From NCBI GenBank assembly GCA_963978545.1, contig OZ021721.1, positions 34,707,348-34,771,347 of the forward strand: a stretch of 64,000 nt of DNA, in the 5' to 3' direction. The notes beneath the pieces were generated by a model, which saw nothing but the letters and a program-made list of their open reading frames with translations, was not told where the DNA came from and ran no database searches. The stretch's first letter is position 1. Every line of letters begins with the position of its first letter. Position numbers and translations under genes: made by a program. Shown here one piece after another: positions 1 through 10,974 of this stretch. Source of the stretch: Linyphia triangularis. Taxonomy: Eukaryota; Arthropoda; Arachnida; Araneae; Linyphiidae.

Positions 1-776
1 GAGAAAATAACTTGAATTACATATTTCAATGGGCTTATAAAATCCCACTGATTTAATTCAAAGAAAAAAAAATTCAAATTTAAATTTTAGTTCTTACTTT
101 GCTATTTTAATTCTTTTATTTTCGCTTTATTTCTCATGAAATAAAATCATTTTAAAAATGATGAGAAAAAAATTCTTAAAAGCTAATGAGTAGAATGAGA
201 AAATGTGTGGAAGGGGAAAGGTACAGGAAGTGGAAGAGTGTTGGTCGACGCCAAACATACTATATTTTAATGTAGTGGTCTTAAGATTGGGAATCTCTGC
301 ATTAAATGATCTGCAAACACTATTCAAAGCACAAATTAACTCAAACAAATTCAACCTGCAAGAAAGTTTGATGTGCAAATGCAAACAAAAATTACTCATA
401 TTAGTTAAGAAATATGGATTTAAGTAAAAATTCCTTTGAAAGAACGAAAGAATATCTAGGTATCGGACTGCCCAGCCGCACAAGTTTACTTAGAACTGTT
501 TGTCAGATAAATTTTATTTTTAAAAAATTAATTTTAATTATAAAAGATATGATTGCTTTAAATGCAGTCCACTTGCCGATTTTGTTTTTTGCCGATAATA
601 AATAAAGGCAATCTTAATGTCTTGCTATTACAAGACTTTTAAACAACAAAAATGGATTAAAAGCTTCGGTGGTTATGTCATTGTCTCAAATTAATCCTAG
701 TTAAGCTGTAAAGTTTTCTTAGAAGATAAGGATTCAGAATAAAAGGAATAAATCATGACATCATGATTATAAAGTG

Positions 777-808
<32 letters not shown>

Positions 809-3664
809 TTCCTTAAATGTAATCTAGAATACTACAAAACATTAATAGCAAATTTGTAACAGCATAGCGTAAGTAGTAGGAAAAACTGGTTATGTGCCAG
901 AGCGATGACGGTGCGTGGCTGAATGATTGACATGGGGTGTTATCAGGTGATTGATGGATGACATCATAGGCTATGTGCTCACTGGATGTTGAGTTGAATG
1001 TTTCTGCAACTGTCGATTAGTTGTTTTGTTCCTGCTGCGATTTAGTTTCGGTTTTATTATAGCACCATTTTATTATAACGAGTTAGATTCGGTTTTTCTT
1101 TCGCGTTAGATATTTTATTCCAACCTGTAAATTTAGCGTTTGGATTTTTTCAACTTCGAGTTAATTTCAGTTTTTCTGTTGTGTTTTCGAATAGAAATCG
1201 TGGCGCCCTCTAAGAGAAGTTAAGTTTATGAAAAGATAAAATGTTTCGTTATTCATTTTTTAACTTAAAACTTTTATTGAAATTTTTTATCCTATACTAT
1301 TAGGTAAGATAAGCGATTATATCTCTTTATTTATTTTACTCAACAGTCAATAGTATATATTTATAAAGAAGAAATAAATGACTTTATTATTGATTTTACT
1401 TTACGTATGAATGAGAGAAAAATATATCCTCATAACAAACCCTTTCAAAATTTCACACAAGATATATTTAATTCAAATTCGTTGTAAACAGACATATTTC
1501 TATCATACACTTATAGAAAAAAATATCTAATAAATTTAAATCAAAATAAATGAAAAAAAAAATTAATAAAAATAAATTATACACTTTTTTTTACTTCTCT
1601 CATTGTCATTTTATTTTGCAATAAAAGTTTAGAAAAAAATCCTACAAACCATAGTTAAAGGAACAATTATTTTTAATTAAAATAAAACTGTGCAATTACC
1701 ATCTACATCCAATATGGATAAAACATAATCATTGATAATCATAATAGTACCATTCACTACTAGTCTTATCACAAAATAATTAAGATTCAAACAAATCAAT
1801 ATATCATTATTCAGGGTTTCCATCAGTGTTTAATATCCATTATACATAAGTAGTTTTTATGACTTGAAGATTCTAGTGCACAACTTTTACAGCAGGTTTT
1901 TGAATATTACCGCAAAAGTAGCACAGTGCTATTGGCCAGTGTCGAAAACAGGGGTTATGAGAAGATTGATCAGTGGGATTTCTAATTTTAAAATACATGA
2001 ATTATATAAATGTTTCTGAAATGCATATCCAAACAAAACCACAAGATAAATTAAACAATTACATTATCTATATTAATTTTAATAAAATATAAATATCACT
2101 AAAATGAATGATAATAGCAGATCCGATATTCCAGTATTTGATTTTTGAAAATTAACACTAACCACATGGCTCATGACTATGCAATCCTATGGCTCATAGG
2201 TTTTGAAAATAAAAAATGAAGTAGAGAAAAGGGAAATTTTTAGAAAAAAAATATAATATTAATTTTAAATTATTCATTTGAACGTAAAATTAATGCACAT
2301 CGATTTATTAATATTTCAATATAAAATTGATATATTTGATAGATTAAAATATATTTTCTTTCTTAAATTTTTATTCCAAAAAAAAAAAAAAAAAAAAATA
2401 GTCTAGAGCCCTTTTGCCACTTGTGGAATGTAATAGAAAAAAAATATTTATTGTTATCCTTATAAATAGAAACTTAAGACAGCTGAATGTGTTAAAGATA
2501 ACTAATGTTGCAGTTCATCAAGGACAAGTTTTAAAAAAAACATCAATTCAACAGAATACTTAGTTACTTGCAAATTTGATTTAAAATAAAACACATAAAT
2601 CTCATTCACAATTTTATCAATGCTTAGTTTAAATTTAGAATCGAACTGGAGCCAAGAACTTAACACTACTTTTTGCAATAATAATTGGATTCAGCGTTCG
2701 CTTTTTGAAAGGCACAGAAAAGTTTTCAAAATCGGGATTGTTCATAAATATATCTTATAAGTAAATAATAGGTAATGAAAAAGCCTTTTTTTTTGTCACC
2801 CTATTATGTTTACCTAAAATAATTTTAAATCAAATGGAAATAAGTTCAGCCAGCATATTTATTAAATATTTTAAAACCTCATTTAAGTTATTTGTTTAAA
2901 ATTATTATTCTATTTTGTTAATTGAATTTTATTTTTTAAATAGTTGAGTATTTATATCATAAATACATCTTTCTATATTAAAAAAAGTAAGGAACGTAAG
3001 GAACCGTTGCGTTGTCACTAAAGTTTCTCTTTTCCTTTTGCAAGGAGAACTGCGAAATTTTTAATACAAGTAGATTTTCTCTCTATCTTGCCATGTATTA
3101 TCGCAAAATGGCGAATTTTTTTTTTTTAATTGAATTTTAAAATTTGGTCGGATAATGCTAATCCAATGGGGAAAAGGTTTCCCCCTATTCTTCTATCTGA
3201 ATAAATACTTGAAATACTTACTTTTTTCTATTGAAAAAAATATGGTTAGAATCTTTGAAATCGTCTCTTGCGGATGGCATTAAAAATATCGTTGGATGGT
3301 GAAAATAATTACTTAGATACATCATGTTGTAGTGAACAATAAAACTCATTTTTTTGGCTTCACGTCTCCTTCGGAAGTGATTCTTTATCCCTTCGAAGGT
3401 ATAGCGTGAGAGAGGGGAGAAGGGAATTACGTCATTTTTACACCCTGCATGCACAACTCCAAGTGTGACGTCATTGAGAATAAAAGGCTAATTATTGTTT
3501 TTAATTGACTCTCGGCTAATAACGACTGTCGGCTTTTACTTGGTTGAATTTTTGATTAGAATTTTTCAATTACACGTTTTTAAATTTTGAAAAATCTCCA
3601 GTTCTTCTTTTATTAGAATTTCCTTGTGTTCTATTGTATTTTTGAATTGGCGACGATTGTGAGC
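1..3664. other. A+T-rich non-coding flank, no gene seen
   Basis: No reading frame here shows a recognisable motif. The stretch is dominated by A and T runs, including 27 T at 777-803 and a poly-A run near 2378-2398. A 13-base match to part of the downstream Gypsy LTR lies in inverse orientation at 1200-1212 (GTGGCGCCCTCTA); it is too short to call an LTR remnant. I see no RNA gene or promoter signal that I would defend. Confidence 0.6.
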
Positions 3665-3668
3665 CCGC

Positions 3669-3899
3669 TGTAACGTATTGTAACTGTTAATTGCTGTTGT
3701 AAAATATAGAGGGCGCCACAAAACAGTTATTTGAAGATTGTATTTTTTATGTTTTTTTTTTGCTTAGTCTCCTGTGAGAGACGAGAGAGGAGAGACGATT
3801 CAGAAATGGAACACTAACACCTGCTCCTTGTGAAGTTCTTAAAATAAATGTGTTTTGTTTTCGTTCAAAATGAAATTTTTACTCGACCACGATACCACA
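3669..3899 (+). repeat. 5' LTR of the Gmr1-like element
   Basis: This 231-bp direct repeat has TG...CA ends and matches 10355-10584 except for the length of one T-run (10 versus 9). It contains an AATAAA at 3843-3848, suitable as the poly(A) signal. No clear TATA box is visible. The preceding CCGC is the target duplication. Confidence 0.93.
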
Positions 3900-3907
3900 G
3901 CATAAAT

Positions 3908-3925
3908 TGGTTCCAGCGGTGCGAT
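3908..3925 (+). other. Putative primer-binding site
   Basis: The sequence TGGTTCCAGCGGTGCGAT begins 8 bases after the 5' LTR end and starts with the TGG expected for pairing to a tRNA CCA end. I could not match it to a particular tRNA, and the 8-base gap from the LTR is larger than usual, so this is a position-based call. Confidence 0.5.
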
Positions 3926-4190
3926 TTTTGAACCTGAAACAACCGTAGTTTTGAAAAAGAACTGTAAGTTTTATTTTAACGACGAAATGAATAACGACCG
4001 TTATTTTGGCGCGAAGAGTACCTGATGGACATCCATCGTGTGGAATATTAAGCAAGCCTTGCTTATATATTTCTTGTGTTTGCTGAAACCTATAAATGTC
4101 CGAGTATGGACACTCGTCGTGTAGAATGGTAAGCATTGCAATTTGCTTATTAAATTAACTGAAAAGCCTCGATTCAGTGTCGACATCCGG

Positions 4191-4540
4191 TCTACAGATT
4201 TTGATGGACATCCGTCCAGATTGATAATTTTTCTTCGTCCTGAAGATCACCAGTGACATCCTGTCCTGAGAAAAGAATAACCACTTCATCCTGAAGATAT
4301 TGTGTTTTTTCTTTTAAGAGTGGTGTTTGTGTTTCGTTGTCAGCATTAGTGAATGACAAGTTCTGTTTCTACAGATTTTGATGGACATCCGTCCAGATTG
4401 ATAAGTTTTCTTCGTCCTGAAGATCGCCAGTGACATCCTGTCCGGAGAAGAGAAAAGAATACTTCATTTTGAAGATTTTGTTGTGTTTTGATTCAAGAGT
4501 GGTGTTCGTGTTTAGTGCTTCGTGAATCATAAGTTCTGTT
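4191..4540 (+). repeat. Tandem duplication in the retrotransposon leader
   Basis: Two adjacent copies, about 177 bp (4191-4367) and 173 bp (4368-4540), both start TCTACAGATTTTGATGGACA and run through related GTCCTGAAGATC and AAGTTCTGTT segments. Shorter related units with a TGGACATCC-like core lie upstream at about 4024-4140. They sit in the 1.77-kb untranslated leader between the primer site and the Gag start. They could act in RNA packaging or translation, but nothing in the sequence proves a role. Confidence 0.75.
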
Positions 4541-5664
4541 TTCAAAGTGGTTGAATGGAGTGCAATACTTCAAGATTGGTGATACGTTGCGAGTTTCAAT
4601 GTTTGTAATTCAAGTGTAATTTATCGAAAGTGCTAATTTGTGGTTGGTATTTAGTGCTTGAGTTATTCAAGAGGTGTTTAGTTTCGGTTCCGAGAAAGGT
4701 TCTAGTTTCATTTGTGTGCAATATTTCAAATGAAAATAATGTAATGATTACTTGTGGAGTGTGTACATATATCATTTGTGTGCAGTATTCAAGTGATTAA
4801 TTTGCCTCATCTGACGTGAGTTATAATTATTTACTCATCGTAGATCAAGAGTGATTTAAAAACTGGTGGTGGAGCAAGTCCATTTTCTGGTGAAGAAAAT
4901 CAAAGGAATTATCCGGCCCTCGGATATAATTACAATTAAAGTGAAAATAATTGTATTTTGTGATTTTCAGCTTCATAGTTGATTTTAAGTTCTTTGAAAT
5001 TTATTTAAAACTAGTTTTGTTTAGTATCTGGTACATGCATTTAAATAATGATAGTATTTGAATTTATATCTTTTGAAGGTCTTCTTTTAACATGGTATGA
5101 ATTTAATGCTATATTTGATTATTTGTGCTACTATAATTATATATATACCATAATATAATATCTGGTAAGATTCTTGTAACAAGAACACTTATTTAGGTAC
5201 CAGTTATAACAAATGCTTTGGGTTTGTGCTAACGTTTCGAAGAATTGGAAATTACTAAAACAAAAGTAATTTGAATCTAAATTTAGTTACAAGTTGTAAA
5301 AGAGTTGGTTTTAAGTGAAGTCTAGTTCTAGATATTTTTTGTTCTTGATCTGAAGTTTATTTCTGAATATTCTATTTCATGTTCTCTTTTTTAAAAAAAA
5401 TGTGATTGCTATATACTTAAACTAGATGCAATTAATTTGATTTGAGTTTTAAAAATTGCAATTGCTGAAATTAAGTGGTAAAAATGTTGAATTCTTTTTA
5501 AAACATTTATGTTCCTGTTCTATGATAAATTTTCATACTTGAATATTTTGTAGTGGTTAAGTGGTACAAAATTTATATTATATTTACAAGAATAATTATA
5601 AATTTGAAGGTGTTCTGTGTTGGGTGAAGAATATAAATTCTCTAGTAAATTATTACATTTAAAA

Positions 5665-7797
5665 ATGTCTTTTTTGGGTCGTGCTAAGAAAGAAGATTTG
5701 AAGGTGTTAGCAGAAGAGTTAGGTGAAAGAGTAACACCTGGTCTTAAACTGGTAGATCTTAAGAAATTAATCACTACAAGTGTTAATTATGACGAAGATT
5801 ACGTTAAGGAACAGATAATTGTAATAATGGAGAGTAGGAAGGAACGTGAGGAAGCAGAACATGCGAACAAACAAGCGGAAGAAAATGCTAAACTACAAAA
5901 AGAAAGATTCGAACAAGAACAAGAGAGACTGAAATTGCAACGTGAACTTGAAAAAGAAAAGTTTGAACAAGAAAGATTAAAACTACAACAAGAATACGAG
6001 CTGCAAAAACTCCAGTTGGAATCGGAAAGAGGACCTATAGTTATGCAAAATGATCCGCAAAGATCAAGAGTTGAGCTTCGACACCTCATGCAAAAGTTTG
6101 ATGATAAACAAACCGACATCAGTCTGTATTTGTTACTCTTCGAAAGGCAAGCAGAATGGGCTGGAATCCCATCGACGGATTGGGTATCTCACCTGATAGG
6201 ACTGTTACCATCTGACATAACCCAATTGATTGCCCGTGAGCCATCTGAATTGGCAAAAGAATATGACCATGTTAAAAAGCTGCTTCTTAAGAGGTTTAAG
6301 TTAAGTCCAGAGAGATTTAGGCAGATGTTTGTTCGACACCAAAAAAATGCAGAATCTACATGGAGTGACTTTGCATATGAACTCCACAATTACTGTCAAG
6401 AATGGGTGACTGGCTTAGAAATAACTACTTACGAACAACTTTTGGGTCTTATCGTGGTGGACCAGTTGAAGCGTCGTGTGCCTAACGAAGTGAAGGATAA
6501 TTTCGTGGAAGAATGGGGAAACATAACTTCTCCTATAGAACTAGCTTCAAAACTTGATGCTTATGACAGCGTTCATGGGAATTTTAAGAGAAAAATTCCC
6601 GAGAGAAATGGGGAAAAGAATATTCCTAAGTGGCGAACAAAACTTCCAGTTGATTTCAAAGCCAGAATAGAAAACTCTACTCCCTTCAGAAATCAAGCTC
6701 AAGGTAGACCAGAGATTAAAAGAAATTCCAGGAATGAACAAAATATGGAAACACGAAGGCAATTACGTTGTTATGAATGCGACTCAACTCAGCATTTGAG
6801 ACCAAATTGTCCTGAATTAAAGAAGAAATCAACCACAACTGCTTCTATAAATAGAATAACTTTCAGTTCAGAGGACAAGTTATTGAATCCTTTTATCCTG
6901 TCTGGAAAAGTGAATGGGACAGACATGTCTATTCTCAGAGACACTGGTTCAACTATTGATGTGATCTGCCAGAAGTATGTTACTTCAGATATGATGACTG
7001 GAGAACAAGTTTGGGTGCGGCATCTTCTGGATGAAAGTATGTCCTGCCTACCGATTGCTGAAGTAGAGATAGAATGTGAGTTGGGGAATATTCTCACAAA
7101 AGCAGCTGTGATTCAGAACCCATTGGATCAAGGCAGATATCTGTTAGGAAATCGAACTGCTGCATTGCTTGAAGGTAGAAGGAAAGAAATTGGAATTAAT
7201 CCTGAAGAAGTTAACGCCATCCAAACCAGAGCTCAGCGAAGGTTGAAGGAAATCGCCAACAGAGAGAAAGAAGCTGAAGCTGATCTAGGAAAAGGAGAAG
7301 ACGCCGAAGCAGATGAAGTTTCTACACCGGAAAGTTCAGTGCTAAATCTTAGTAAGGATAACGAGATCATGTTACCCCCAGTTCAAGTTCAACAGGAACC
7401 TGCACTTTCACTCCTGGAAGTGAAACCTTCTGATTTTGCTATGGCTCAAAGAGAAAGCCCAGAGTTACAGCCATTTTGGGAAGAAGCTTCTAAAACCAAT
7501 AAAGAAGGATCGTCAAGTGATATACTCATCAGTAAGAATAATCTTTTGATAAAAAGGAGGACTGATAAAACAGGAAATGAGAGGTTTTTGCTGCTTGTTC
7601 CAGAAAAATTTAAAGAACGTTTAAAGGCTCTATGCCATGAGGGTACATCAGGTCATTTAGGAGTTACAAAGACCAAAGATATTCTTTCCAGATATTTTTT
7701 TGACCTAACTGTTATAAAGAAATTGAAGACTACGTTCGCAGCTGTGATAAGTGCCAGCGTGTGGGGAAGCCAAATGACAGAAAGAAGGCTCCTATGA
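5665..7797 (+). CDS. Gag-protease polyprotein with integrase N-terminal start
   Basis: From ATG 5665 the frame gives about 710 residues; this ATG is chosen over an upstream GTG (5617) because a SAP-like basic start (MSFLGRAKKEDLKVLAEELG) follows it. In order: N-terminal SAP-like segment (1-40), a highly charged coiled coil rich in E, K and Q (about 55-125), a capsid-like helical region, a SCAN-like segment (about 216-290), a CX2CX4HX4C zinc knuckle (369-382), an aspartic protease motif DTGS at 426, then the two histidines of the integrase zinc finger (H658, H664). Gag forms the particle and binds RNA; the protease would cleave the polyprotein. After about residue 677 the frame drifts into non-homologous sequence and stops at 7797, because the two finger cysteines are in another frame. 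A disabling one-base change near 7697-7725 is the simplest reading. Confidence 0.9.
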   Translation: MSFLGRAKKEDLKVLAEELGERVTPGLKLVDLKKLITTSVNYDEDYVKEQIIVIMESRKEREEAEHANKQAEENAKLQKERFEQEQERLKLQRELEKEKFEQERLKLQQEYELQKLQLESERGPIVMQNDPQRSRVELRHLMQKFDDKQTDISLYLLLFERQAEWAGIPSTDWVSHLIGLLPSDITQLIAREPSELAKEYDHVKKLLLKRFKLSPERFRQMFVRHQKNAESTWSDFAYELHNYCQEWVTGLEITTYEQLLGLIVVDQLKRRVPNEVKDNFVEEWGNITSPIELASKLDAYDSVHGNFKRKIPERNGEKNIPKWRTKLPVDFKARIENSTPFRNQAQGRPEIKRNSRNEQNMETRRQLRCYECDSTQHLRPNCPELKKKSTTTASINRITFSSEDKLLNPFILSGKVNGTDMSILRDTGSTIDVICQKYVTSDMMTGEQVWVRHLLDESMSCLPIAEVEIECELGNILTKAAVIQNPLDQGRYLLGNRTAALLEGRRKEIGINPEEVNAIQTRAQRRLKEIANREKEAEADLGKGEDAEADEVSTPESSVLNLSKDNEIMLPPVQVQQEPALSLLEVKPSDFAMAQRESPELQPFWEEASKTNKEGSSSDILISKNNLLIKRRTDKTGNERFLLLVPEKFKERLKALCHEGTSGHLGVTKTKDILSRYFFDLTVIKKLKTTFAAVISASVWGSQMTERRLL

Positions 7798-10187
7798 AAT
7801 TAGTTCCAGTTATACAAGAAGTTTTCTCCAAAATTAATGTTGATGCGGTTGGACCCCTTCCAGTATCCACAGGTGGAAAACGTTACCTAATCACTGCTAT
7901 GTGCCTATCATCAAAGTACCCTGATGCCATTCCTGTGGCCGATATCACTTCTACATCAGTAATTGATGCTTTGATGCAAATTTTCAGTAGAATGGGGTTT
8001 CCTAAACAACTTCAATGTGATCAAGGGACTTCATTTATGAGTGAACTTACCACAACCTTTCTAGAAAACACTGGGATTAAAGTAGTACACAGTTCAGTGT
8101 ATCACCCACAGAGCAATCCTGTCGAAAGATTCCATAGAACAATCAAACGAATTCTAAGAGTTTTGTGCCTTGAAGCCGAAGCAGATTGGGAACAGGTGAT
8201 CTGTCCTGCACTCTTTGCTCTTCGAACTGTAACACATGCAGCTACAGGATTTACTCCTGCTGAACTCGTTCATGGGAAGAACTTACGAACACCGTTAACC
8301 TTACTGTTCGAACACTGGATGGATCCTGACGAGGAAGAGAGCCCTGTGACTGAATATGTATTTTCTTTAATCAACAGATTGAAACGATGTCAAGAAGTAG
8401 CAGTAGAAAACATGGAAGCTGCACAGCTCAAGAACAAGACATGGTATGATAAAAGAGCAATCAAGAGGGAATTTCAAGAAGGGGATTTGGTTCTCGTAAT
8501 GGTCACTTCCAAGGCTAGCAAGATGGCTCCTCATTGGCTTGGTCCAGGAACTATTTCAGGAAAAATTTCTGAAACAAACTACCTTGTAGAATTACCTGGA
8601 AAGAAAGATAAAACTCAAATTTATCATGTAAACATGTTAAAGCCCTACTACAAGCGACCGGAACAAATCAACTTTTTGATGAATGAAGGAGATGAATCAA
8701 CACGAAATGAAGATGAGCTAGAAATTCCTTACGTAGGCGCAAATCCGAATGTCTTAGATGTCGATGAAATGATACAAGAAAACAAATTGGAGAATAGATT
8801 GAATACAGAACAGATAAGTCAGCTGAGGAATTTAATATGTCAATACCATATCTGCTTTTCCTATATACCTGGAAAAACTGACCTTGTCATTCATGACATC
8901 GAACTGATTAATAACAACCCTGTTTTATCAAAACCTTATAGGAATTCTCCTAGGCAAAATGATATTTTAAAATCTGAAATACAGAAGATGTTATCTATGA
9001 AGATCATTGAAGTCGGATATTCGGATTATACATCTCCAATGATATTAGTGGAATCTCCAGGGAGAGATCCAAGACCCTGTATAGATTACAGGCGATTAAA
9101 TGAAATAACCAAGACAAAATATTTTCCGTTGCCAAATATAGAAGAGCGAATTGAAAAGGTATCATCAGCCAACTTCATCACGGTTTTGGATCTTTCCAAA
9201 GGATACTGGCAAATACCTTTAAGTTTAGAAGCTCAACGACTAGCAGCCTTTGTTACTAACTTCGGGACCTACCTACCTCTCAGGATGCCTTTTGGATTGA
9301 AAAATGCTCCTTATGAATTTAGTAATATGGTCACACGTTTATTGGAAGGATGTGAAGATTTTTCTGTACCCTATTTAGATGATATCGCTATTTTTTCAAA
9401 TACTTTTCCTGAACATCTTAAACATCTTAGTACAGTTCTTCAGAAAATAAAAGAAGCACACTTGACTATCAAACCATCAAAATGTAAATTTGCTCAACAT
9501 CAAGTCCTGTATTTAGGTCATATTGTGGGACAAGGATGCAGAAAGCCCTCGGATATTAAAATCGAAGCAGTTACGAATTTCCCTGTACCTAAAACGAAAA
9601 CAGCTGTCAGAGCCTTCCTGGGACTTGCTGGTTACTATAGCCGCTATATTCCTATGTTTTCATTTATAGCTGCACCTTTGACTGATGCACTAAAGGGAAA
9701 AGTAAGAAAAGGAGAGATCATCTGGACTCCTGAATGTGACAAAGCCTTCGAGATTCTAAAACAAAAACTTACTTGCCAACCAGTTTTATATGCTCCAAAA
9801 TTCGATCGAGAGTTTATTCTACAAACAGATGCCTCCGATACCGGTATGGGTATAGTATTGTCCCAACTGAATGATGAAGGTGAGGAACACCCTATTCTGT
9901 ACATGAGTAAGAAATTTTCAGACGTAGAGAAACGCTATGGTACCACCGAAAAGGAGTGCGCTAGTATAGTATTTGCGGTAAAAAAATTGCATTATTATTT
10001 GGATGGACAGAAATTTGTGGTGCAAACTGACCATAACCCATTAACATGGTTACGAACAAATGCTAGTTCAAATTCACGTTTAATGCGTTGGGCCTTAGCA
10101 CTTCAACCATTTAATTTTGATGTCCATCACCGTGCAGGCAAGCTAAACAAAAATGCTGATGGGCTAAGCAGAATAGTTTTAAATTAA
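7704..10187 (+). CDS. Pol: integrase, reverse transcriptase, RNase H
   Basis: The frame opens after an in-frame TGA at 7701-7703 and runs 827 residues. It has no ATG of its own at the domain start, so it must be the continuation of the upstream polyprotein rather than a separate gene. Numbered from 7704: integrase finger cysteines C14 and C17; integrase core D47, D106 and E141, with the exact 35-residue D-E spacing; a C-terminal GPF/Y-like stretch ending YHVNMLKPY; then reverse transcriptase with YLDD at 557-560 and an LPLRMPFGLKNAP block; then RNase H starting QTDAS with D709 and ending in the conserved HNPLTWL and DGLSR segments. Integrase inserts the cDNA and RT/RNase H makes it. The order INT-RT-RH is Copia-like although the sequences are Gypsy-like. 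All visible catalytic residues are present. Confidence 0.93.
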   Translation, partial: PNCYKEIEDYVRSCDKCQRVGKPNDRKKAPMKLVPVIQEVFSKINVDAVGPLPVSTGGKRYLITAMCLSSKYPDAIPVADITSTSVIDALMQIFSRMGFPKQLQCDQGTSFMSELTTTFLENTGIKVVHSSVYHPQSNPVERFHRTIKRILRVLCLEAEADWEQVICPALFALRTVTHAATGFTPAELVHGKNLRTPLTLLFEHWMDPDEEESPVTEYVFSLINRLKRCQEVAVENMEAAQLKNKTWYDKRAIKREFQEGDLVLVMVTSKASKMAPHWLGPGTISGKISETNYLVELPGKKDKTQIYHVNMLKPYYKRPEQINFLMNEGDESTRNEDELEIPYVGANPNVLDVDEMIQENKLENRLNTEQISQLRNLICQYHICFSYIPGKTDLVIHDIELINNNPVLSKPYRNSPRQNDILKSEIQKMLSMKIIEVGYSDYTSPMILVESPGRDPRPCIDYRRLNEITKTKYFPLPNIEERIEKVSSANFITVLDLSKGYWQIPLSLEAQRLAAFVTNFGTYLPLRMPFGLKNAPYEFSNMVTRLLEGCEDFSVPYLDDIAIFSNTFPEHLKHLSTVLQKIKEAHLTIKPSKCKFAQHQVLYLGHIVGQGCRKPSDIKIEAVTNFPVPKTKTAVRAFLGLAGYYSRYIPMFSFIAAPLTDALKGKVRKGEIIWTPECDKAFEILKQKLTCQPVLYAPKFDREFILQTDASDTGMGIVLSQLNDEGEEHPILYMSKKFSDVEKRYGTTEKECASIVFAVKKLHYYLDGQKFVVQTDHNPLTWLRTNASSNSRLMRWALALQPFNFDVHHRAGKLNKNADGLSRIVLN

Positions 10188-10354
10188 ACGTATTCCTTAT
10201 TAATATTTTTTGTATGTTTAGTTTATTGATCATGTTTATATTTTTACATATTCTTTATGTTATTATGATTATGTTCCTTTGTTGTAAATATATTTCAAAC
10301 TTTTCTCCCTTTTCTCTTAGAGAAAAGTTTTCTGTGAGGGGAGGAATTAATAGC

Positions 10355-10584
10355 TGTAACGTATTGTAACTGTTAATTGCTGTTGTAAAATATAGAGGGC
10401 GCCACAAAACAGTTATTTGAAGATTGTATTTTTTATGTTTTTTTTTGCTTAGTCTCCTGTGAGAGACGAGAGAGGAGAGACGATTCAGAAATGGAACACT
10501 AACACCTGCTCCTTGTGAAGTTCTTAAAATAAATGTGTTTTGTTTTCGTTCAAAATGAAATTTTTACTCGACCACGATACCACA
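10355..10584 (+). repeat. 3' LTR of the Gmr1-like element
   Basis: This 230-bp copy of the 5' LTR differs by a single T in a homopolymer. The AATAAA is at 10528-10533. It is followed by CCGC, the target duplication. Confidence 0.93.
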
Positions 10585-10974
10585 CCGCCATTAGTCTCGT
10601 TGATAAGTGTTAGTTAAGATCTTTAGTTTATTAATTGCGCTGAACATTTAATTTCATTCGTTAATGCTTTGAGTTTATTTTTTAATATTCCTCTTTTCAT
10701 CCATATCTTATCGGTGTAAGGTTAAAAATTTAAATCTGTTTTTAAGTGTTTTGTTTACTTTTCTTCATTTGGCATTTAATAATTCATTCTATTGTTATAG
10801 GAATATTCTTTTAATAATACTGCCACCCCTGAATAATTATTACATAATAAACACCTCTCGGCTGTCAAATTTGGAAAAGGAATAACTAGTTTAAGGAAAT
10901 ATTAGTAATAAAATGTAATTTCAATCATGAATTTTACTCTTAGTAAAAAATAAATTCGCCAAAACCTTTAAGAG

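Larger units (their letters stand above)
3669..10584 (+). mobile_element. Complete Gmr1-like Ty3/Gypsy LTR retrotransposon
   Basis: The element is 6916 bp. Direct LTRs (3669-3899 and 10355-10584) begin TGTAACG and end CACA, and the 4-bp CCGC flanks both sides (3665-3668 and 10585-10588) as a target-site duplication. Inside are a long leader, a Gag-protease frame, and a second frame holding integrase, reverse transcriptase and RNase H in that order. Integrase ahead of RT is unusual for Ty3/Gypsy and is known from the Gmr1 group; ordinary Gypsy elements have integrase last. The LTRs differ only by one T in a T-run, so insertion was very recent. One frame break in the integrase zinc finger probably makes this copy non-autonomous. 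A purine tract (GAGGGGAGGA, 10336-10345) lies 9 bases before the 3' LTR. Confidence 0.93.

Noticed and set aside
5799..7097. Several minus-strand frames across the Gag region
   Set aside because: They are shadows of the coding strand, rich in S and C codons antisense to the coiled coil and Gag.
7691..7703. Programmed -1 frameshift at the T-run between Gag and Pol
   Set aside because: A -1 slip there runs straight into TGA at 7701-7703, and the break falls inside one zinc finger instead of between proteins.
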